A DNA stretch of 37,865 nt from a virus. A program made the translations under genes and the position numbers. Of this stretch, positions 13,163 through 19,607 are shown in pieces; positions within the stretch are counted from its first letter, which is position 1; every line of letters begins with the position of its first letter. A model generated the notes under the pieces. That model did not search any database and was not told the origin of the DNA. It saw only the letters and a program-made list of their open reading frames with translations. The stretch covers positions 1-37,865 of IMG/VR virus record IMGVR_UViG_3300030419_005373. One strand, given 5' to 3'.

Positions 13163-14341
13163 CTAAAGGTACATCTCAACTAGTAATTGATGAGCCTTAG
13201 TCTTGATGACCCTACCATCACGGAAGGCTGCTGACTCGTCGCGCTTGATGTTCGCCTTGCCAGCATTCTTCCCCGTACGGATGAGACGCTTCTCATGGTC
13301 CACATACTCGGTGAGAACATTCAGGGCCTGATATGCAGTACCCTTCATTTCACCGACAGTATTTGTGGCACGCTTCTTCATCGAATTCAATTCTTTGAGG
13401 GTGCGTGCAGAAGCGGATACCAACTTTCCGGCTTTCGGGTGCCTGACCTTTCTACCTTTCTCGTTGATTTCCCAATCCGGGTGGTAAGTGAGTTTCAATG
13501 CCTGTATGAAGAATTCGTCCATCTCTTTTTTCGTCATCTTGGTGACTACCAACTCGTTCATTTGCTCGCCCAATTTCTTGTGCCAGTCAATGCCCATTTG
13601 GAGCGCCTCTCTCGCGTCATCTACGCGATTAGCCGCCTGACTAGTGTGACGAATGTTGAAGATTTCATTCTCAGCGCGTGCGCCACCTAGAGCCATGCTC
13701 AAGGTGTTTTGGCAGACCACGCGCACGGAAGTTGGCATGACCTTGATTGCTCCGGTACCGTCGTGAGTATTGGTGAGTAGAATGTACAACTGACTTGTAT
13801 CCTTTTCTCCCACAGTAATTTCGTGGGGGACCTTCATCAGCATCCATACTTTCTCTCCGTTCCCGAGGGCACCCGCGCACTCAAAGTTTGCCTCTTGGCT
13901 CTGAACCAGTTCGTCTAGGAACGCGAACGCATCGTGATTTTGGAAGGGTGTGTACACCTTCCCGACGGCCTTTCCACGCGTAAGCGCTTTAATATTACCG
14001 CCGTTTTTGTCCTCACGATATGTTACGAAGGTCGTCTCTAGTCCGGGTATCTCTTGGTAGCCCTCGATTACTGGGTTCATAACTCCAGTCTCGGGGTCTG
14101 TCTTCCGCCTGATGTTCCCGGTTGGCGTCCTTGCAAAGATAGGGGCTTCCGCCTTTACCTCTGTCGTTCTAACAATCCAGTCAAGATTTGCTGCCTCCAT
14201 ACATTCTTGCGAAGTCATCAGTCCGTCCACAACTTGACCGAGGCGATGCCACGGTGTTATGCCATTTCCTGATGCCATCTCATAGACTCCATCTGCATTC
14301 ACAGATATTCCATGCATAGTTTTCAGTTTCTCCTTTTCCAT
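13163..14341 (-). CDS. DUF932 family protein (phage/plasmid-like, TIGR03299 type)
   Basis: This 392-residue protein has the family's N-terminal signature (GITPWHRLGQVVDG, about 26-39), a YTPFQNHDAFAFLD segment (about 129-142), and the central MPTSVRVVCQNTLSMAL (about 200-216) typical of DUF932. Such proteins are common in phages and plasmids, function unsettled. Two starts are possible: the ATG at 14341 without ribosome site, or the ATG at 14317 (MHGISVNADG) with AAGGAG 12 bases ahead. The gene stands alone between two iteron regions of opposite orientation and behind a 330-base leader, which hints at a link with replication or its control. Its last codons are copied in inverted orientation at 11832-11860. 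Confidence 0.9.
   Translation of the reverse strand: MEKEKLKTMHGISVNADGVYEMASGNGITPWHRLGQVVDGLMTSQECMEAANLDWIVRTTEVKAEAPIFARTPTGNIRRKTDPETGVMNPVIEGYQEIPGLETTFVTYREDKNGGNIKALTRGKAVGKVYTPFQNHDAFAFLDELVQSQEANFECAGALGNGEKVWMLMKVPHEITVGEKDTSQLYILLTNTHDGTGAIKVMPTSVRVVCQNTLSMALGGARAENEIFNIRHTSQAANRVDDAREALQMGIDWHKKLGEQMNELVVTKMTKKEMDEFFIQALKLTYHPDWEINEKGRKVRHPKAGKLVSASARTLKELNSMKKRATNTVGEMKGTAYQALNVLTEYVDHEKRLIRTGKNAGKANIKRDESAAFRDGRVIKTKAHQLLVEMYL
13187..13215. repeat. 29-bp inverted repeat arm inside the DUF932 3' end
   Basis: The exact reverse complement of 11832-11860. In the gene it encodes part of RVIKTKAHQL. The match ends abruptly on both sides. Confidence 0.9.
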
Positions 14342-14668
14342 GTCGGGTGACTGGGCTTCATTCTGAGGGTGCGTCTCACCGTGACGGCTTGACGCTGGCC
14401 CCCTCCCGAAATATCGCTCTCATAATTCTCAATCCCCGGGCCGAGGGAGTCCTCGTCCGAAGACGGCTCCCCCGGTTCCCTAAGAATCTGCACGCAATCC
14501 TGTCGGTGATTTCTCATTGCCGATGCCTTTTCTCCGTGCCGGAATTCAAGCAGTATTTTTCCCAGTCGGTTGTGTTACTGCTTTGGACTCGCGGGTCGGT
14601 ATCGCAGGAGAGATGAGGGCTTATTAGTCCCGTCTTTTTCGCTCTCAGATATTCATATAAATAATACT
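14342..14668 (-). promoter_or_regulatory. Long 5' leader of the DUF932 gene
   Basis: About 330 bases lie between P8 and the DUF932 start. The first 50 resemble the P6 leader. A compact hairpin with a TTCG tetraloop (CGTC-TTCG-GACG on the minus strand, inside an outer GGGAG/CTCCC stem) spans 14443-14472. A 64-codon frame (14323-14517) beginning MRNHRQDCVQ exists with only a weak ribosome site; I do not call it. The leader is GC-richer than the intergenic DNA around it. Confidence 0.5.
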
Positions 14669-14709
14669 ATTTAAACCTTACGAATTCGTGATTTAATAAA
14701 ATTGTAACC
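14669..14709 (-). promoter_or_regulatory. Promoter module P8
   Basis: On the minus strand GGTTACAATTTTATTAAATC is followed by the perfect palindrome ACGAATTCGT (14680-14689) and AAGGTTTAAATAG. It is the most complete copy and directs transcription into the DUF932 leader. Confidence 0.8.
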
Positions 14710-14979
14710 TCTATCTAATAAACCCCACGATAGAATTACTGTAATGCGCCCCCGCGTGAGCCTGTGTGATTTTCGCCCCTCTTAGAGAATGTATTGCGTC
14801 TGCGTCACGCGCTCGCGTGAGAGAGGGTCTGCTTTTTGTAACCTTTGATACTAGGTGTAGTAGAAAACACCTAGTAAATTTTTGTAACCCTGCCCCACCA
14901 CCCGCCCTGCCCCCTTTTTTTCCTGTGCCCTGTTTTTCTGTTTCAGAATTATTTACAGTAGAAACTGGAACCGAGTTTG

Positions 14980-15006
14980 GGTTCGTGACTTAATAAAATT
15001 GTAACC
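14980..15006 (-). promoter_or_regulatory. Promoter-module relic P9
   Basis: On the minus strand GGTTACAATTTTATTAAGTC is followed by ACGAAC, then the match fades. There is no gene directly downstream, so this may be a decayed copy or only a protein-binding site. Confidence 0.45.
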
Positions 15007-15556
15007 TGATATTTGCCCCAGCGAATTTATTGTAACCTCTTTAGGCCCCCCCAAAAATCGGTGGTCAAAATTGTAACCCAAAATTGTAACCGTGTGTGTG
15101 GGTGAGTAACAGTTACATTTTTGTAACCTCTGAGGGTTACATTTTTGTAACTTCAAAATCGCTGTACTGCGCCCCTGCTTAGATTTTTTGTAACCTGTGC
15201 TGAATCGGTTCCGAACCCACCCACTAAATTCGGTAAATCGCCCATGAAGTTACAATTTTAGGGCAGTAAAGCGGTTTTTATTGTAACCTCAACTAGTTGA
15301 TATCAGAATTGGGTCGGTTACAATTTTGTAACTTCTAAAGGTTACAATTTTGTGACTTCAAAACCGTTGTACTGCGAGCCTGTTCTGAAAAATTGTAACC
15401 TGTGTGCCATCAGTACCGTGAGGCCCCTGAGTCGAGCGGACAGCGGAAATGAAGTTACAATATGGGCGCAGTACCCCGAAAAAAATTGTAACCTCAAAGT
15501 TAACTGGCTCCCCGGTGTATGATTTCCGGCGCCGGGGGTTGAATATCGGAGTATGA

Positions 15557-15599
15557 CTATATCAACCTGACGAAATCATGACTTAAAAAAATTGTAACC
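15557..15599 (-). promoter_or_regulatory. Promoter-module copy P10
   Basis: On the minus strand GGTTACAATTTTTTTAAGTC is followed by ATGATTTCGTCAGGTTGATA, a recognisable but altered copy with both A/T blocks. No minus-strand gene follows. Confidence 0.45.
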
Positions 15600-15608
15600 C
15601 CCAATACT

Positions 15609-15632
15609 TCGTGACTTAATAAAATTGTAACC
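15609..15632 (-). promoter_or_regulatory. Promoter-module relic P11
   Basis: GGTTACAATTTTATTAAGTC then ACGAAG on the minus strand, the shortest copy, with no second A/T block. It sits directly upstream of P10. Confidence 0.4.
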
Positions 15633-15688
15633 TCAGAGTCACAATAATTAGTTACAAAATTGTAACCTACGATAGTACCCCGAAACAT

Positions 15689-15739
15689 GGTTACAATAAA
15701 TAATAAATCATGAATAGTGTTCCTTCATATAGTATAGAC
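15689..15739 (+). promoter_or_regulatory. Promoter module P12 (plus strand)
   Basis: The only module seen on the plus strand: GGTTACAATAAATAATAAAT, then CATGAATAGTGT in place of the palindrome, then a CATATAGTATAG block about 28 bases before the ATG at 15754. It would drive the 34- and 120-residue genes. Confidence 0.65.
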
Positions 15740-15753
15740 AATAGGCTAGAGAC

Positions 15754-15858
15754 ATGGAACCAAGCCCACACGCGGTAACCAACAGCACGCAAATGAATGA
15801 CCACTACACTAACTACGGAGCAACAGTAGGTAACTGGAAATACTACACGGGAGCGTGA
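15754..15858 (+). CDS. 34-residue hypothetical protein
   Basis: The frame reads MEPSPHAVTNSTQMNDHYTN and ends WKYYTGA. It begins at the expected distance behind P12 and ends four bases before the ATG of the 120-residue gene, whose ribosome site overlaps its last codons. These positions are the main evidence; there is no strong ribosome site. It may be a leader peptide or a small protein. No function can be given. Confidence 0.5.
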   Translation: MEPSPHAVTNSTQMNDHYTNYGATVGNWKYYTGA

Positions 15859-15862
15859 AACG

Positions 15863-16225
15863 ATGTTGAAACAACTACTATTGAATAGAGGCCGAAGACT
15901 ACTATTGAAAATACTGATTGGATATCGGGATTGGAAGGGACGACGACTAGAGAGAGAAGTAGTCATTGCCGAGACTAGATTGTGGAAGCACAGAATGAAG
16001 TATGAATACACCCCGTTCGCGGATTGGCCGATGGGTCCTGCTGGACTTAATATCCCCGTACGATGCAGCAACAGATTGCTTCCCGAAGCACTTCCGGAAG
16101 AGGCTGCTGTGAACAGTATTAATACTGTCCCGTTCAGCGACGCGATAGGCATCGTGACAGATAAGTATCATCCTATAATGACAAGGTTCACCAATGGCTC
16201 AACATTGAAGGAGGATAAGGAGTAA
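15863..16225 (+). CDS. Basic hypothetical protein (120 residues)
   Basis: The N-terminal third is very basic and helical (LLLNRGRRLLLKILIGYRDW, KGRRLEREV); the rest is mixed with several prolines. GGGAGCGTGA precedes the ATG at 15863. The charge and its place in the middle of the iteron region make it one candidate for the protein that binds the repeats, but I recognise no DNA-binding motif. A hairpin and pyrimidine tract follow as probable terminator. Confidence 0.65.
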   Translation: MLKQLLLNRGRRLLLKILIGYRDWKGRRLEREVVIAETRLWKHRMKYEYTPFADWPMGPAGLNIPVRCSNRLLPEALPEEAAVNSINTVPFSDAIGIVTDKYHPIMTRFTNGSTLKEDKE

Positions 16226-16233
16226 AACTCAAC

Positions 16234-16320
16234 GGGGGGCGTCCTAATCGTGGGACGAAGGGGCGCCTCCCCATTTGCTCTCTCTTTTGCTCTTTCTCTC
16301 TTTTTTCGCCTCTTTTTTCA
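16234..16320 (+). terminator. Probable terminator: branched hairpin plus pyrimidine tract
   Basis: GGGGGGCG pairs with CGCCTCCCC (one bulge), enclosing a small GTCC/GGAC hairpin, from 16234 to 16272. A long T/C-rich tract follows to about 16,319, with runs of six T. It ends the P12 operon. Confidence 0.6.
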
Positions 16321-16328
16321 CACCGATT

Positions 16329-16375
16329 TTGTAACCCAAAATTGTAACCGGAAATTGTAACCAAAAATTGTAACC
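16329..16375 (+). repeat. Four tandem 13-bp iterons
   Basis: TTGTAACC starts at 16329, 16342, 16355 and 16368, exactly 13 bases apart, with A-rich spacers (for example CAAAA, GGAAA). This is the cleanest iteron block of the window. Confidence 0.9.
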
Positions 16376-16496
16376 TCCGGGTTAGTGCAGAAAATGCACC
16401 GATTCCGTAAAACTAGGTTCAAACCTAGAAATCGCAAACCGGAAATCAGAAGTTGAAAATTGATATATCATTACCGGAAACCGGAAATCAGGCTGC

Positions 16497-16853
16497 ACAG
16501 GCTCGCAGTACCCCGAAAATAATTGTAACCTGAAATCGCTCCGAGCGGAAAGTGCCCGTACGCGCTGGAATCGCACATTCCAAATCATCGAATTATTGCG
16601 AATTACAAAATCAAAACCGTTGTACTGCTCCCTATATAGAAAATGAAATCGTTGTACTGCTCGTCCGCTCGTCAAAAAGTGTCCCAATTTTGCACATTTC
16701 CCGGAAGAAACTCAAAAATTTCCGGAATTCGGAACCGTTGTACTGAAAGCCTGTCAATAGTCAAAACCGTTGTACTGAAAGCCTGTCAGTTGAAAATATG
16801 GCTCGCAGTACCTCGATTCAAAATCGCAACAGGCTCGCAGTACCCCGATTTAG
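16497..16853. repeat. Repeat B cluster (seven copies)
   Basis: Copies of ACAGGCTCGCAGTACCCCGA or its reverse AAACCGTTGTACTG lie at about 16497 (plus), 16613, 16645, 16731 and 16763 (minus), 16799 and 16830 (plus). The block 16731-16853 therefore holds two minus copies followed by two plus copies. The first is followed directly by TTGTAACC (16523). No gene is supported between 16,376 and 16,895; the DNA is otherwise A/T-rich with GGAAATC/CCGGAAACCGG short repeats near 16,440-16,490. Confidence 0.85.
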
Positions 16854-16895
16854 TGAATCGTTGGGTTGATAAGCAAAACCGCTCCACTCAGGCGC

Positions 16896-18272
16896 ATGGA
16901 ATCGTCCCACGATGACATTAATGGAAGTCCGACCATATCGGACATGCTGGAGCGCATGACTCAGAATCATGCAGAGGCTGCTCTAGCAGTATTGAACGAC
17001 AACCGCCCACGCGGTGCCCAAGTGGTGCCTGTGGATGAGGTAGAGAACCTGACACCGATGATGATAGCCTTCTTCGGACTGGTTCAAACTATGCTCGGAG
17101 CATACACACTACCGCAATTGAAAGTGCTAGGACGCCGATTGAGGAAGATGGGATTCAGGTCGGTTAGGATATCAGGCAAGAAGGCCGAGATTGTCGCCAG
17201 TATCAGGAAAACGATTCACGGTCAGAATGCAACCTTCGGATTTACCGACGCTACGCATCCACCTATGCCGCTGGAAGTCCTGAGAGTTCACGGACACTAT
17301 GGAACACTTGGTGAGACTGTCGGTGCCCGAGTCATCATTACCGATGCAGACGGCAACCGTAGGATTCACTTCAACCAAGAAATCATTCAGCAAGATGGAT
17401 TGACACCCTCTGCGATTGATTCCCGAAACTGGGTCAATACTGGATACGACGCCGTCCACATGGTGGAGTCAGGTTCAATCAGAACCAAGAGAGGCGTCAT
17501 GAAGGTCGGTGACCGATTCACCTGTGACAAAAATGCTGACTTCTATGCAGGACTGTCGAAACTCCCCGGCTGTACTACTCGTACCGGGATTCCTTCATTC
17601 GTCAAGGGTGACGGAACCGAGAGAGGCCGCGGAGGACATATCGAATCCGGCGTTTGCCCTACCTGCCACGGACCAGCAAAGACACTAGAGCAGAGACACG
17701 GAGTATCTACGCTAAACGCTCAGTTTGCTCACGCCATCGTCATTCGACCTGATGGCACTATCCCAACTAGCCGATGGATTGTTCCGAAGACCGGACAGGC
17801 TGACGCTCTACGACCTCAGAGAATCCGAGTCAAGGATACAACCCGACACGGACCGCGCAGAGTTACCGCTCAGATTGAGTCCGAAGGTGGCCGAGCATGG
17901 GAATGGGAACAAGTCGAAGTCACAGAATGGATAGGCCCGAGAATATCACCTATCCACTTGCAGAAGCGCGGCGGCAGATATGCTCAGAAGATTAACGGAC
18001 GCACCGTTTGGCTGTCCGGGTCATTTGTCCGCGGCGAGTATCCCATAGAGACCGGCGGAACTGTACTAGTGTGGTTCTTCGTCTGCAATGCTAACCCATC
18101 AGACAGAACCCGATATGAAGACTACAATCCGGCACAACCGAGCCGAGCGGTTCAGGCTGTGCTAGAGGTAGCCAAGACGCAACCAGTCAAGAACAACAAC
18201 AGCGCCAATGAGAACCTGTCAGAATACCTGTCAGGACTCAACGCCGCTAGGATTGGCGGAGGTGGGCTTTGA
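16896..18272 (+). CDS. SAP-like domain protein (458 residues)
   Basis: I start at the ATG at 16896 (MESSHDDINGSPTISDMLER). Around residues 80-115 the segment YTLPQLKVLGRRLRKMGF followed by SGKKAEIVASIRK has the 'helix, G-x-x-x-x-G-x-K-x-E-L/I-x-x-x-I' layout of SAP DNA-binding domains. Later there is a CPTCHG motif (about 260) and a basic C-terminal half with WI/WLSG strands. I do not recognise the rest. There is no good ribosome site before the ATG. Lying next to the repeat clusters and followed by a Cys-rich gene, it is my first candidate for a repeat-binding or replication-related protein; that is inference. The gene is clearly GC-richer than the virion genes. Confidence 0.8.
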   Translation: MESSHDDINGSPTISDMLERMTQNHAEAALAVLNDNRPRGAQVVPVDEVENLTPMMIAFFGLVQTMLGAYTLPQLKVLGRRLRKMGFRSVRISGKKAEIVASIRKTIHGQNATFGFTDATHPPMPLEVLRVHGHYGTLGETVGARVIITDADGNRRIHFNQEIIQQDGLTPSAIDSRNWVNTGYDAVHMVESGSIRTKRGVMKVGDRFTCDKNADFYAGLSKLPGCTTRTGIPSFVKGDGTERGRGGHIESGVCPTCHGPAKTLEQRHGVSTLNAQFAHAIVIRPDGTIPTSRWIVPKTGQADALRPQRIRVKDTTRHGPRRVTAQIESEGGRAWEWEQVEVTEWIGPRISPIHLQKRGGRYAQKINGRTVWLSGSFVRGEYPIETGGTVLVWFFVCNANPSDRTRYEDYNPAQPSRAVQAVLEVAKTQPVKNNNSANENLSEYLSGLNAARIGGGGL

Positions 18273-18766
18273 TGCTCACCTTCGCCACCATCCTTTGCGC
18301 CATCGCCCTACTTGCTAGGACTGACAAATTCGGACGCAGGAAATCCAGCCGAGGCAGAGGCCGACCTCAGAAGGTCCGCCGCTGTGGATGCCCAACCCGA
18401 CAGCACCGCGCAGACTGTCACCATGCCTTCACGACTGGCAAGACACACACCATCCTTGACGCAGAGAGGGAGAGACTTGAGGCCGAGGCAAAAGCGGCAG
18501 CAGTAGCAGAGCGAAACCGCCTAGCCCGGGCCGCTCATATTGCCTCGCTGAATCTAGGTCCGTGGGTACCTCTGCATGTGGCTCAGTTGAGATTCCGAGA
18601 CATCGGCATTCAGCATATCTCACAGACCTGCATCATCTGCACCGAGCCTACCCGATATGCGGTCAGCCTCAGAGACCTGAGCCGCATTGATGAGTTGGTG
18701 CCGCTACTACCTCGGGTAGTGTGTGCCAGTTGCTCAACTGACATTGTCTCCGAGCATTCAGACTAG
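18272..18766 (+). CDS. N-terminally hydrophobic, Cys-rich protein (164 residues)
   Basis: The protein begins MLTFATILCAIALLARTDKF, a likely signal anchor, followed by an Arg-rich stretch (RRKSSRGRGRPQKVRRCGC), a CGCPTRQHRADCHH cluster, an alanine-rich helix and a second Cys pair set (CIIC, CASC). The ATG overlaps the TGA of the SAP-like gene (TGATG) with GGAGGTG ahead, so the two are coupled. The mix of membrane anchor, basic arm and two possible zinc sites is unusual. No family is recognised. Confidence 0.75.
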   Translation: MLTFATILCAIALLARTDKFGRRKSSRGRGRPQKVRRCGCPTRQHRADCHHAFTTGKTHTILDAERERLEAEAKAAAVAERNRLARAAHIASLNLGPWVPLHVAQLRFRDIGIQHISQTCIICTEPTRYAVSLRDLSRIDELVPLLPRVVCASCSTDIVSEHSD

Positions 18767-18783
18767 ACCTCTGATGCTCAATC

Positions 18784-18809
18784 GGGTCGGGTCCAATCGG
18801 ACCCGGCCC
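18784..18809 (+). terminator. Perfect GC-rich hairpin after the SAP-like operon
   Basis: GGGTCGGGTCC pairs over all eleven positions (one G-T) with GGACCCGGCCC around an AATC loop, 18 bases after the stop at 18766. There is no T-run behind it, so it may terminate inefficiently or protect the 3' end. Confidence 0.6.
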
Positions 18810-19298
18810 ACCAAACCAACATTCACAGAGGCCGACAGGCTCGCAGTACAGCGATTCTGCTATGCCTAGATTCCCGGATTGGGAATCATGATATCCTCAA
18901 CAGTAGTCAAACAGGCTCGCAGTACAGCGATTTCATGGCCAAATCAAGCAGAATTGAAAATTCAAATTGTGTAATCAACACTACTGACACACAGAGAATT
19001 TACCGATTCCGGGCCTTGGAAGGTACCATAGACGCAAGAGAATGGGTCCGAGGTACCAATACAGACCCTGACCTAATTTCAAGGCCTCTATGGTGCCTTT
19101 ATTTGCTCGTTTTCGATTTGGTACCCTCTGCGGCTGGGTCCTCTGACGCCGCCAATCATTTCTAGTACCTCCCCACCGTGCTACGGCAACCACCATTCAA
19201 AATTTCTTACAAATTTTTTGACAAGAGTTTTATATTGCACACATTCAAACACCACTACTGTCATTTTACACAACGCGGCGTACCTTGCGTGCGGAGGC
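18810..19298. other. Intergenic region with repeat B and a long-range stem
   Basis: Two copies of ACAGGCTCGCAGTACAGCGATT lie at 18834-18855 and 18910-18931. Further on AAGGTACCATAGA (19020-19032) can pair with TCTATGGTGCCTT (19088-19100) over 13 positions, with GGTACC occurring three times nearby. A 76-codon frame from 18935 has no ribosome site and overlaps these structures, so I do not call it. No promoter is clear. Confidence 0.6.
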
Positions 19299-19607
19299 TT
19301 AGTCCTCAGTCATTACCCCCGATGGCTCCGCAAACTTCCATTTTGTTTTACCACCGACGGTTTGTTTCTGTAAGCCGTATTCTTCTTCGTAACGGCGCAT
19401 AAACGCCCCGGCTACACGGGCACTTACAGGAGTCCAAAATGAAGAAATGTCGCCGCTCAATTTAGGGGCTATTTCTTTCGATGTTCTCCATTCATTAAAG
19501 AATTCAGTTTTGAGTAATTCTTCTAAGTGTTCTTGGATAATGTACTTCCTTTTCTTGGGTCCATGTCTTCTAACCAAAGGATTTTGGCGATTAAACTTCT
19601 TCTTCAA
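19299..19607 (-). CDS. Basic hypothetical protein, possibly winged helix (102 residues, TTG start)
   Basis: The N-terminus is basic (KKKFNRQNPLVRRHGPKKRK), then a helical part (EHLEELLKTEFFNEWRTSKE) and WTPVSARVAGAFMRRYEEEY, ending in a beta-hairpin-like GKTKWKF. The 'helices, then GxTKWKF' ending resembles winged-helix regulators. The TTG at 19607 has GGAGGG seven bases ahead and overlaps the terminase stop. Lying directly after the terminase it could be a small packaging protein or a late regulator; I cannot decide. Confidence 0.7.
   Translation of the reverse strand: MKKKFNRQNPLVRRHGPKKRKYIIQEHLEELLKTEFFNEWRTSKEIAPKLSGDISSFWTPVSARVAGAFMRRYEEEYGLQKQTVGGKTKWKFAEPSGVMTED

Larger units (their letters stand above)
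14710..15688. repeat. Right iteron region: TTGTAACC copies, paired palindromes and repeat B
   Basis: No gene is supported here. TTGTAACC occurs at 14836, 14882, 14999, 15030, 15071, 15084, 15121, 15188, 15281, 15393, 15486, 15592, 15625 and 15660, mostly in one orientation; 15071 and 15084 are 13 bases apart. Inverted pairs lie at 15111-15128, 15135-15152, 15316-15333, 15340-15357 and 15650-15667. Repeat B occurs at about 15154, 15257, 15357, 15463 and 15672. The segments 15111-15300 and 15316-15500 are diverged copies of one module. A GC hairpin (CCCCGGTG/CGCCGGGG) spans 15510-15537. Confidence 0.85.

Noticed and set aside
12928-13200. 90-codon plus-strand frame
   Set aside because: It runs against the DUF932 end, has Arg/Ser-rich noncoding-like composition and no ribosome site.
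14323-14517. 64-codon frame upstream of DUF932
   Set aside because: Weak ribosome site, low-complexity polar composition and overlap with a stable TTCG hairpin; kept only as part of the leader.
16420-16440. tRNA-like T-arm (CTAGGTTCAAACCTAG)
   Set aside because: The loop is six bases and no acceptor, D or anticodon arms can be found around it.
12600-16530. CRISPR array
   Set aside because: The repeated unit is 8 bp with 13-24 bp spacing and mixed orientation, spacers are not unique 30-40-mers, and no cas gene is present.
18935-19165. 76-codon plus-strand frame
   Set aside because: No ribosome site, begins next to a repeat B and runs through a long stem structure.
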